From positions 1-64,000 of the forward strand of contig JAHDND010000014.1 of NCBI GenBank assembly GCA_018435665.1: DNA of 64,000 nt. The letters are read 5' to 3'. Shown here piece by piece: positions 56,906-64,000 of the stretch. The notes beneath the pieces were generated by a model. It was not told where the DNA came from and did not search any database. It worked only from the letters and a program-made list of their open reading frames with translations. Within the stretch, counting starts at the first letter, position 1, and the number at the start of each line of letters is the position of its first letter. The DNA comes from Candidatus Thiosymbion sp. (lineage in GTDB: Bacteria > Pseudomonadota > Gammaproteobacteria > Chromatiales > Chromatiaceae). The translations under genes and the position numbers were made by a program.

Positions 56906-59524
56906 ATGAAGTACTCCCCGCAGAGGTTTTTTCCCGGCCTCCCAGTTCTACTCCTCCTCCTGGCCGCGCTGGCTGGGAGTCCGGCCTGGGCCGATGAGGA
57001 ATTTCTGCCGCCGGAACAGGCCTTTCCCCTGGTCGCGGAGGCGGAAGGGCCCGACAAGGTGGTCATTAATTGGTCGGTCGCTGAGGGTTATTATCTTTAT
57101 CGTAACAAGTTTCGCTTTCGCAGCCTGACCGCTGGCATGCGCCCCGGTGAGGCGAATATCCCCCCGGGGGAAACCCGCCAAGACGAATTCTTTGGCGAGG
57201 TCAAGATCCTGCGCGGCGCGATCGAGGTCTGGTTGCCGATCGAACGGAGCCCGGGCAGTGGCGCGCGCCTGGACCTGGAGGTGAGTTCCCAGGGTTGCGC
57301 CGACGCCGGCTTCTGCTACCCGCCCCATCGCCAGACCCTGGCCATCGCCTTGCCACCCCAGGCACTCGTTCCCGGAGCCTCCGCCGCGAAAAACGCCTCT
57401 GCTGCGGGTGAGTCCTTCGCCCCGCCATCCACCTCGCCCACCGCCTCGCCGGCCGCACCACCCACCGCTTCGCCAGCCACTCCGACCGCCGATCCACAAG
57501 AGGCCCCGGCCCGCGTCCCGCCGTCCGCGTCGCCAAGCGGTGGCAAAGCGGGGCTCGCTCAGTCCCTGGGTCTGAGTTTGGGGGCTTCTGGTGACGATCA
57601 GAGCCTCTTGCCTGCCGAGGAGGCCTTTCGTCTGGCGGCCGAACCCCTCGCCCCGGATCGCCTACGCCTGCGTTGGACCATTGCCCCCGGGACCTTCCTC
57701 TACCGTGACAAACTGGCGCTGAAGCTCGAGAGTCCCGCCGGTGCCACCCTGGGTGAGGTGATTTGGCCAGCAGCGGAACGGGTAGCCAATGCCGTCCGGC
57801 CGGATGGCAGCCTCGGGGATGTCCACCTGTACCGGGAAGGCATCGAGGTGGAAGTACCCATCGCCGGACTTCCGGCCGACGGACAGGGCCAGGCCCAAGC
57901 CATCACCCTGACCGCCAGTTATCAGGGCTGTGCCGACATTGGCGTCTGCTATCCGCCGCAAAGGACCCGGGTCGAGCTGAGCATGCCCGCCCTACAATCG
58001 GGCTCGGCTCTGGCTGGGGAGGCTCGGGCTGGGGCAGGTCAGACGGGCGCGGCTCAGGCTGGATCTGGCCAGGCGGCCGTAACGGCTCAGGACGGTGTGG
58101 CTCGGGAGGCGACCGCCAGCACCTCCGGCACCGCCAACGCCGACCGCGTCGCCAGCCCAGCCTCCACGCTGGCGCCATCGCTGGCGCCCGCCCCGGAGCC
58201 ACCCCAGAGCGAGCAGGATCGGATCGCCGCCACCCTGGCCAGTGGCAGCCTGTGGGCGACCCTGGGGCTCTTTTTTGGCTTCGGCCTCCTCCTGGCCCTC
58301 ACCCCTTGCGTCTTCCCCATGATCCCCATCCTCTCGGGGATCATCGCCGGCCATGGCCCGGGGATCTCCACCCGCAAGGCCTTCTGGATGTCCCTGACCT
58401 ACGTCCTGGCCATGGCCCTGACCTATGCCATCGCCGGTCTGTTGGCGGGCCTGGGTGGGGCCAACCTCCAGGCGGCCTTCCAGGACCCCTGGATTCTCGC
58501 CTTCTTCGCCCTGGTCTTCGTCGCCCTGGCCTTGTCCATGTTCGGCTTCTATGACCTGCAACTGCCCTCCGCCCTCCAGAGCCGGATCGCTTCCTACAGC
58601 CAGCGCCAGCAGGGGGGGCATCTGATCGGCGTCGCCATCATGGGCGCCCTGTCCGCCCTGATCGTCGGGCCCTGCGTCGCCCCACCCCTGGCCGGCGCCC
58701 TGATCTTCATCAGCCAGACCGGCGACGCCCTCCTCGGTTTCGCCGCCCTCTTCGCCCTGGGCCTGGGGATGGGCGCTCCCCTGCTGGCCATCGGCACCTC
58801 GGCGGGCAAGTTGCTGCCCCGGGCAGGGGTGTGGATGGAGTCGGTCAAGGCGGTGTTCGGTGTCACCCTGCTGGGGGTCGCTATCCTGCTCCTGGAGCGC
58901 ATCCTACCCCCCGCCGTCAGCCTGCTGCTCTGGGGCAGCCTGCTGATCTGCTCGGCCATCTATCTGGGAGCCATCACCCATCTGCCCCCCGATGCCAGTG
59001 GCTGGCGCAAACTGTGGCAGGGCCTGGGGTTGGTCCTGCTGGTGTACGGCGCCCTGATGCTGGTGGGGGCCGCGGCGGGCGGCAAGGACACCCTCCAGCC
59101 CTTGCGGGGTCTCAACCTGGGCCTGGGCGCCGGTGGCCCTGGTGGCGCCCCGCAAGGGGTCCAGTTCAAGGCCATTAAAGGCACCGCGGGGCTGGAGTGG
59201 GAACTAGCGGCCGCGCGTAGCAGCAGTCGCCCCGTGCTGCTGGATTTCTATGCCGACTGGTGCGTCTCCTGCAAGGAGATGGAGCGTTACACCTTCTCCG
59301 ACCCCGCCGTCGCCGCCGAAATGGCCCGCTTCGTACTGCTCAAGGCCGATGTCACCGCGAACGATGCGGAGGATCAGGCCCTGATGCAGGGACGGTTCGG
59401 GATCCCCGGACCCCCGGCCATGCTCTTTTTTGACGGCCAGGGTCAGGAACGCCGCGACCGCCGCATCGTCGGCTTCGTGCCGGCCGCGGAGTTCGCAAGC
59501 CATCTGCGCGGCCTACTGCCTTGA
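56906..59524 (+). CDS. dsbD: Thiol:disulfide interchange protein DsbD with duplicated alpha domain
   Basis: The roughly 872-residue protein passes cytosolic electrons to periplasmic thiols. It has a signal peptide (FFPGLPVLLLLLAALAG), then two DsbD-alpha domains in tandem. The first has GCADAGFCYPP near 131-137 and the second GCADIGVCYPP near 342-348, with a Pro/Ala/Ser linker between. The eight-span transmembrane core has redox Cys in TPCVFPMIP and VGPCVAPPL. The thioredoxin gamma domain ends the protein (YADWCVSCKEME). Standard DsbD is about 570-600 residues, so the extra length is the second alpha domain and linkers. Start choice is uncertain: in-frame ATGs at 56846 and 56792 would lengthen the N-terminus. 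Confidence 0.9.
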   Translation: MKYSPQRFFPGLPVLLLLLAALAGSPAWADEEFLPPEQAFPLVAEAEGPDKVVINWSVAEGYYLYRNKFRFRSLTAGMRPGEANIPPGETRQDEFFGEVKILRGAIEVWLPIERSPGSGARLDLEVSSQGCADAGFCYPPHRQTLAIALPPQALVPGASAAKNASAAGESFAPPSTSPTASPAAPPTASPATPTADPQEAPARVPPSASPSGGKAGLAQSLGLSLGASGDDQSLLPAEEAFRLAAEPLAPDRLRLRWTIAPGTFLYRDKLALKLESPAGATLGEVIWPAAERVANAVRPDGSLGDVHLYREGIEVEVPIAGLPADGQGQAQAITLTASYQGCADIGVCYPPQRTRVELSMPALQSGSALAGEARAGAGQTGAAQAGSGQAAVTAQDGVAREATASTSGTANADRVASPASTLAPSLAPAPEPPQSEQDRIAATLASGSLWATLGLFFGFGLLLALTPCVFPMIPILSGIIAGHGPGISTRKAFWMSLTYVLAMALTYAIAGLLAGLGGANLQAAFQDPWILAFFALVFVALALSMFGFYDLQLPSALQSRIASYSQRQQGGHLIGVAIMGALSALIVGPCVAPPLAGALIFISQTGDALLGFAALFALGLGMGAPLLAIGTSAGKLLPRAGVWMESVKAVFGVTLLGVAILLLERILPPAVSLLLWGSLLICSAIYLGAITHLPPDASGWRKLWQGLGLVLLVYGALMLVGAAAGGKDTLQPLRGLNLGLGAGGPGGAPQGVQFKAIKGTAGLEWELAAARSSSRPVLLDFYADWCVSCKEMERYTFSDPAVAAEMARFVLLKADVTANDAEDQALMQGRFGIPGPPAMLFFDGQGQERRDRRIVGFVPAAEFASHLRGLLP

Positions 59525-60102
59525 AGGCCGGCAAGGCGCTCCTGGCCACCCTCCTGGCGGGGGCCATCAGCATTCTGATCGCCATCTTCGGCCAACCCTG
59601 GCTGGGGGAGACCAAGCCCCCCAGCGTGCAGCTGCCCGATTTTCGCCAGGCGACCAGGGAGCGGCTTACGGAATTGCCCGGCTTCAGCCTGCGCACGCTA
59701 GCGGGCGAGGACGTCAACAGCGCCAACTGGGCTGGCAAGGTCCTGGTTCTGCACTTCTGGGCCAGTTGGTGCCAGCCCTGCCAGCGCGATCTACGCCTCC
59801 TCCAGGCGACCCAGGGGGTCAGCGATCAGTTGCAGGTGATCGGTATCGCCATCGACACGGCCAACGAGGTGACGGCCTACCTGGCCCAGAATCCGGTCAC
59901 TTATCCCATCCTGCTGGGCGGGGCGGAGGCGGTGGAAGTGTCCCGTCGCCTGGGCAACCGCCTGCAAGCCCTGCCCTTCACCGTGATTTTCGATCACCGC
60001 GGCCGGCGGGTTCACGATCACTGTGGCGAGCTCACCCAAGGGGTCCTGAGCGGCTGGCTGCCGCCACTGCTTACCCAGGCCGCCCAGGCCAGGACCCAAT
60101 AA
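59521..60102 (+). CDS. TlpA-like periplasmic thioredoxin
   Basis: The 193-residue protein has an N-terminal membrane anchor (LLATLLAGAISILIAIFG) and a thioredoxin fold with the FWASWCQPCQRD active site (C-x-x-C). The TTG start at 59521 overlaps the dsbD stop (TTGA), so it is coupled and probably receives electrons from DsbD. Confidence 0.92.
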   Translation: MKAGKALLATLLAGAISILIAIFGQPWLGETKPPSVQLPDFRQATRERLTELPGFSLRTLAGEDVNSANWAGKVLVLHFWASWCQPCQRDLRLLQATQGVSDQLQVIGIAIDTANEVTAYLAQNPVTYPILLGGAEAVEVSRRLGNRLQALPFTVIFDHRGRRVHDHCGELTQGVLSGWLPPLLTQAAQARTQ

Positions 60103-60132
60103 TTCCGTCAGCCCCCGCGGCTCCACGGCAAA

Positions 60133-60305
60133 TTTATACCCAACGCATTTCAGTTTTCGGCGTGGATAAGGAGGGTCGGGGGGCGTCTGGCGGAGTGCCG
60201 ACCGCAAGGATGCGGTCGTCAAGCCTAGAGGGACGTATTCAGGTTGTCCCCCGCCAGACGCCACCCTATCCGGGACAGCCAAAAAATGGGGTGCGATGAA
60301 TATAG
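60133..60305 (-). repeat. R2 repeat split by an R1 element
   Basis: On the minus strand the left half TAT-TCATCGCACC...TCCCGGATAGGG (60265-60305) and the right half CCGAAAACTGAAATGCG (60141-60160) match R2. Between them, in the R2 loop, sits an entire R1 copy. This shows R1 is a separable unit that can occupy R2. Confidence 0.7.
60182..60262 (+). repeat. R1 structured repeat, copy C
   Basis: This 81-bp copy has arms GGCGTCTGGCGG and CCGCCAGACGCC, core CAAGCCTAGAGGGACGTATT and inner hairpin GACCGC/GCGGTC (60200-60217). It is the most diverged of the three copies but keeps the pairing. Confidence 0.87.
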
Positions 60306-60484
60306 TTGCTTCGGGTCTGACTCTCTGACCAGGTGACAACCGCCGCTCGCGACCGGCGGCGCGGAACTGGACAGCATCCCGGGGAATCCGCACAATCCGC
60401 CCCTTCGGAGCCCGGAGTCACGCCCGGGTCTGGCCACCAGCGACCAAACTTCGGTGTTCCTCCCGCTCTGGCAAAGAATTCTCC

Positions 60485-60940
60485 ATGGCAACCATCCTCG
60501 TCCTCAACGGTCCCAACCTGAATCTGCTCGGCGTCCGGGAACCCGGCCACTACGGGCATGTCACTCTGGCCGGGATCGAGGAGCGCCTGCGTGGTCTGGC
60601 CAGCGACTTGGGGCTGAGCCTCGGTTTCCGCCAGAGCAACGCCGAGCATGAGCTGATCGACGCCATCCATCAGGCCCCGGCCCAAGGCGTGGCCTGTATC
60701 ATTTTCAATCCGGCGGCCTTCACCCATACCAGCATCGCCTTGCGCGACGCCCTGGCGGCGGTGGCCATTCCCTTCATCGAGGTGCACCTGTCCAACGTCC
60801 ACGCCCGCGAGCCCTTTCGGCGCCACTCCTACTTCTCGGACCTGGCGGTGGGCGTGATCAGCGGTCTGGGCGCGACGGGCTACGAACTGGCCCTGCGCGC
60901 CGCCGCCGAGCGGTTGGCCCGGAACACCACCCCTGACTGA
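60485..60940 (+). CDS. aroQ: 3-dehydroquinate dehydratase, type II
   Basis: This 151-residue dodecameric shikimate-pathway enzyme has [17 protein letters not shown] with catalytic Tyr23, NPAAFTHTS, and [14 protein letters not shown] carrying the catalytic His. It precedes accB by 12 bases, the usual aroQ-accB-accC arrangement. Confidence 0.97.
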   Translation: MATILVLNGPNLNLLGVREPGHYGHVTLAGIEERLRGLASDLGLSLGFRQSNAEHELIDAIHQAPAQGVACIIFNPAAFTHTSIALRDALAAVAIPFIEVHLSNVHAREPFRRHSYFSDLAVGVISGLGATGYELALRAAAERLARNTTPD

Positions 60941-60952
60941 CAAGACACCCCC

Positions 60953-61420
60953 ATGGATATCCGCAAAGTCAAGAAACTCATCGAACTCCTAGAACAATCC
61001 GATATCGCCGAGATCGAGATCCGCGAGGGCGAGGAATCGGTCCGCATCAGCCGCGCCAGCGCCACGGCCGCGCCCCTGTACATGCCGGCGGCCCCGCTGC
61101 CCACCGCCGCGCCGGCCGCTCCCCCGGCATTGACGGCCCCGGACACCAGCAAGAACCCGGAGACTCCCGGCGCCGAGTTCCCCGAGGCGAGCCTGGTGCG
61201 CTCGCCGATGGTCGGCACCTTCTACCGCTCCCCATCCCCGGGCAGCCGGCCCTTCGTGGACGAGGGCGACAGCGTCAAGGTCGGCGATACCCTATGCATC
61301 ATCGAGGCGATGAAGATCCTCAATCAGATCGAATGCGAGAAGGCCGGGATCATCAAGCGCCTTCTGGTGGAAAACGGCCAGCCCGTGGAATATAACGAGC
61401 CCCTGTTCGTCATCGACTAG
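60953..61420 (+). CDS. accB: Biotin carboxyl carrier protein of acetyl-CoA carboxylase
   Basis: The 155-residue carrier has a short N-terminal helix region ([16 protein letters not shown]), a Pro/Ala linker and the biotinyl domain. The biotin-accepting Lys121 is in [10 protein letters not shown]. Confidence 0.97.
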   Translation: MDIRKVKKLIELLEQSDIAEIEIREGEESVRISRASATAAPLYMPAAPLPTAAPAAPPALTAPDTSKNPETPGAEFPEASLVRSPMVGTFYRSPSPGSRPFVDEGDSVKVGDTLCIIEAMKILNQIECEKAGIIKRLLVENGQPVEYNEPLFVID

Positions 61421-61532
61421 ACACCATCCTCAGGGTCCGGGTGGCCACCCCCCCGGTCACGGGGCGGGCCAATTCCCCCTTCTGAGGTCATCCCGACGGC
61501 ATCGTCAGCGTTCGGACGCGGATCGCACCACC

Positions 61533-62873
61533 ATGATCGAGAAGTTGCTCATCGCCAATCGCGGCGAAATCGCCCTGCGCATCCTGCGCGCCTGCCGCGA
61601 ACTCGGCATCAAGACCGTCGCCGTTCACTCCGAGGCCGACCGGGAACTCAAGCACGTCCTGCTGGCGGACGAGACGGTCTGCATCGGGCCGGCGCAATCG
61701 GCGGGGAGTTACCTCAATATCCCCGCCATCATCAGCGCCGCCGAGGTCACGGATACCGTCGCCATCCACCCCGGCTATGGCTTCCTGTCCGAGAACGCCG
61801 ACTTTGCCGAGCGGGTGGAGCGCAGCGGCTTCATCTTCGTCGGCCCTAGTGCCGAGACCATCCGCCTGATGGGCGACAAGGTCTCCGCGATCCGCGCCAT
61901 GCAGGAGGCCGGGGTGCCCTGCGTCCCCGGCTCCGATGGTCCCCTGGACGATGACAAGAAGCGCACCCTGCGGCTGGCCCGGGAGATCGGCTATCCGGTC
62001 ATCATCAAGGCCTCCGGGGGTGGCGGCGGCCGGGGGATGCGGGTGGTCCATGCCGAGGCCACCTTGCTCAATTCCATAGCCTTGACCCGCGCCGAGGCCA
62101 GCGCCGCCTTCGGCAATCCCATGGTTTACATGGAGAAGTACCTGGAGAATCCGCGTCACGTCGAGTTCCAGCTCCTGGCCGACACCCATGGCAACGCCAT
62201 CCACCTCGGGGAACGAGACTGCTCCATGCAGCGCCGTCATCAGAAGGTGGTGGAGGAGGCGCCGGCCCCGGGGATCACCGCGGAGCAACGTCGCCGGATT
62301 GGCGAGCGCTGCGCCGAGGCCTGTCGCCGCATCGGCTACCGCGGCGCCGGCACCTTCGAGTTCCTTTACGAGAATGGCGAGTTTTATTTCATCGAGATGA
62401 ACACCCGGGTCCAGGTGGAGCATCCCGTGACCGAGATGATCACCGGGGTGGACATCGTCAAGGAGCAGATCCTCATTGCCTCCGGCGAGCCCTTGCGCTA
62501 CCGCCAGGAGGATATCCAGATCCATGGCCATGCCATCGAATGCCGCCTCAATGCCGAGCATCCCGAGACCTTCATCCCCAGCCCGGGGCGCATCGAGGAG
62601 TTCCACGCCCCCGGCGGGCCGGGGATCCGCATGGAGACCCACATCTATAGCGGCTACTATGTACCGCCCTACTACGACTCCATGATCGGCAAGCTCATCG
62701 CCCACGGCGAGGACCGTCCCGCCGCCCTGGCCCGAATGAGCAATGCCCTCCGGGAAACGGTCATCGAGGGGATTCACACCAACCTCCCCCTGCAACGCCG
62801 GATCCTCACCGATGCCGCCTTCCGCGCCGGGGGCATGAACATCCACTATCTGGAGAAGAAGCTGGGGCTCTAG
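61533..62873 (+). CDS. accC: Biotin carboxylase subunit of acetyl-CoA carboxylase
   Basis: The 446-residue ATP-grasp enzyme carboxylates biotin on AccB. It starts [18 protein letters not shown]; the ATP loop is [12 protein letters not shown] and the active site is [14 protein letters not shown]. It lies 112 bases after accB. Confidence 0.98.
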   Translation: MIEKLLIANRGEIALRILRACRELGIKTVAVHSEADRELKHVLLADETVCIGPAQSAGSYLNIPAIISAAEVTDTVAIHPGYGFLSENADFAERVERSGFIFVGPSAETIRLMGDKVSAIRAMQEAGVPCVPGSDGPLDDDKKRTLRLAREIGYPVIIKASGGGGGRGMRVVHAEATLLNSIALTRAEASAAFGNPMVYMEKYLENPRHVEFQLLADTHGNAIHLGERDCSMQRRHQKVVEEAPAPGITAEQRRRIGERCAEACRRIGYRGAGTFEFLYENGEFYFIEMNTRVQVEHPVTEMITGVDIVKEQILIASGEPLRYRQEDIQIHGHAIECRLNAEHPETFIPSPGRIEEFHAPGGPGIRMETHIYSGYYVPPYYDSMIGKLIAHGEDRPAALARMSNALRETVIEGIHTNLPLQRRILTDAAFRAGGMNIHYLEKKLGL

Positions 62874-62933
62874 CCGGCCCCCGTCAGCTAACCCCACTCG
62901 GGTCCGCTCCTCGCTCGCCCCCGGATCTCCCCC

Positions 62934-63869
62934 ATGCCTTGGCTGCAACTGACCCTCAGCACCGACCGGGAGCGGGCGCCGCTCCTCGAAGCGGCCCTCG
63001 AGAATGCCGGCGCCCTGGCCGTCACCCTGGCTGATGCCGGGGATGAGCCCCAACTCGAACCCCCGCTGGGGACCACCCCCTTGTGGGGTGAGGTCCTGGT
63101 CACCGCCCTCTTCGAGCCCGACCCCGCCAGCCGTCAGACCGCCGAGACCCTGACCACTATCCTGGCGGACCTGCAAACCGGACCGCCCCGCTGGGAGGAG
63201 ATCGCCGACCAGGCCTGGGAGCACACCTGGCGCGACGACTTCGCGCCCACGCGCTTTGGGGATCGACTCTGGGTCTGTCCCCGCGGCCAGCGCCCCCCGA
63301 ATGAGCCCCCGGGGGCCGTCCTGGTCGAACTGGACCCGGGCCTGGCCTTCGGTACCGGCCATCACCCGACCACGGCCCTCTGCCTGCGCTGGCTGGATGG
63401 TATCCCCCTGGTCGGGGCCCGGCTGATCGACTATGGCTGCGGCTCGGGTATCCTCGCCATCGCCGCCCTCAAGCTGGGGGCCGCGGCGGCCCTGGCGGTG
63501 GACCACGACCCTCAGGCCCTGGAGGCGACTCGCGCCAACGCCGCCGAGAACGGCGTCGCCGGGCACCTGCGGGTGCTGTCACCCCAGGAATTGCCTGACG
63601 AGCGGGCCGACTGCCTGGTGGCGAACATCCTCGCCGGCCCCTTGCTCGAACTGGCGCCCCACCTCGCGGCCCTGGTGCGCCCCGGCGGCCGGCTGGCCCT
63701 CTCGGGACTGCTGGCGGACCAGGCCCAGACCGTCGCCGCTGCCTATGCCCCCTGGTTTCAACTGGAGCCCCCGGTCGTGGCCGAGGAGTGGATCCTGCTC
63801 AGCGGGCGGCGCCATCCATTCCCGGTCGTTGCCGAAGCCGGCCCTCCCGCAGCGGGGAAGGATGAGTGA
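62934..63869 (+). CDS. prmA: Ribosomal protein L11 methyltransferase
   Basis: The 311-residue enzyme trimethylates L11. The SAM site is LIDYGCGSGILAIAALKLGA (short form DYGCGSGILAIAAL), with DPGLAFGTGHHPTT before it and VANILAGPLLELAP after. It follows accC, a common order. Confidence 0.96.
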   Translation: MPWLQLTLSTDRERAPLLEAALENAGALAVTLADAGDEPQLEPPLGTTPLWGEVLVTALFEPDPASRQTAETLTTILADLQTGPPRWEEIADQAWEHTWRDDFAPTRFGDRLWVCPRGQRPPNEPPGAVLVELDPGLAFGTGHHPTTALCLRWLDGIPLVGARLIDYGCGSGILAIAALKLGAAAALAVDHDPQALEATRANAAENGVAGHLRVLSPQELPDERADCLVANILAGPLLELAPHLAALVRPGGRLALSGLLADQAQTVAAAYAPWFQLEPPVVAEEWILLSGRRHPFPVVAEAGPPAAGKDE

Positions 63870-63870
63870 C

Positions 63871-64000
63871 GGAGGTGATGCCTACCTCCCGTGAAACGGA
63901 GGCTTGGGTGACGGGCGCGCGGCATGACCTCCCGGCGCGCGAGCTTCCGCAGGTCCCAGGGACCGGTGGCCTCGAACCCCATCCCTCTGCCGCGACGCGC
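63871..64000 (-). other. Open frame at window edge, possible transposon end
   Basis: A minus-strand frame open from the right edge reads GFEATGPWDLRKLARREVMP and then RHPSLRFTGGRHH. It overlaps an imperfect CCTCCGTTTCACGGGAGG stem-loop (about 63887-63904). This could be the 3' end of an IS605-like tnpB with its terminal hairpin, but there is too little sequence to tell. Confidence 0.3.

Larger units (their letters stand above)
60103..60484. other. Intergenic region with nested repeats
   Basis: This is a 382-bp gap between the TlpA-like gene and aroQ. Most of it is the R1-in-R2 composite (60133-60305). The rest shows no gene. Confidence 0.6.

Noticed and set aside
61488..63566. 692-codon frame antisense to accC and prmA
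   Set aside because: Both underlying genes are unambiguous; the long frame only reflects strong GC bias at third positions.

Overview
The window reads as GC-rich chromosome of a gammaproteobacterium, most likely a purple sulfur bacterium or close relative (Chromatiales). The inference rests on gene content. A proteobacterial-type phosphoribulokinase (Calvin cycle) sits with a full-length NifJ pyruvate:ferredoxin oxidoreductase, a PHA synthase, SulP and SLC13 anion carriers, and gammaproteobacterial house-keeping blocks (dnaX-ybaB-recR, minCDE, pepA-holC, accBC-prmA, groESL). No taxonomic marker such as 16S rRNA is present, so the assignment is not proven.

Layout. 1-12.5 kb: elongator tRNA-Met, a SulP-DedA pair, Na/Pi cotransporter, a PBP1A-MFS pair, a TetR/CecR-type regulator, an SLC13 carrier with TrkA-C domains, and a methyltransferase. 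12.5-18.7 kb: an accessory stretch. It holds a headless MazE-like remnant, a frameshifted IS630-family element, then a markedly AT-rich island of three genes for exported proteins (small secreted protein, lipoprotein, and a 994-residue caspase-fold protein lacking its catalytic Cys), butted against a decayed FAD-linked oxidase. 19-26.3 kb: rimI, nifJ, a DHODH-like gene, yhbY and phosphoribulokinase. 26.6-28.2 kb: an exported ATP-dependent DNA ligase (LigE type) and a secreted Met-Gly-Ser repeat protein with 58 M-[S/G]-G triplets. 28.4-34.2 kb: a long minus-strand run dnaX-ybaB-recR-hit-minC-minD-minE headed by the 4.5S SRP RNA. 34.3-42.8 kb: metallophosphoesterase, FmdB zinc-ribbon protein, a secreted tandem-domain protein, lptG without lptF, PHA synthase, pepA and holC. 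42.9-44.8 kb: a decay zone with broken CpsB/CapC phosphatase, Rpn-like and Fic genes. 44.8-53.6 kb: ychF, a mannose-1-phosphate guanylyltransferase, and the glycine cleavage genes gcvT-gcvH-gcvPA-(tpx)-gcvPB, then dgkA. 53.6-64 kb: groESL under a CIRCE operator, fxsA, cutA, a DsbD with a duplicated N-terminal domain, a TlpA-like thioredoxin, aroQ-accB-accC-prmA, and an edge fragment.

Two families of dispersed structured repeats cross these regions. R1 is about 82 bp, with three copies; its outer arms are conserved and its inner hairpin shows paired compensatory changes. R2 is about 64 bp, with two solo copies; a third copy is split by an R1 element in its loop. A third GC-rich hairpin repeat occurs twice, near 2.75 and 8.66 kb. 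The most interesting unexplained items are the pseudo-caspase island, the R1/R2 repeats with covariation and nesting, the Met-rich secreted repeat protein and the double-headed DsbD.
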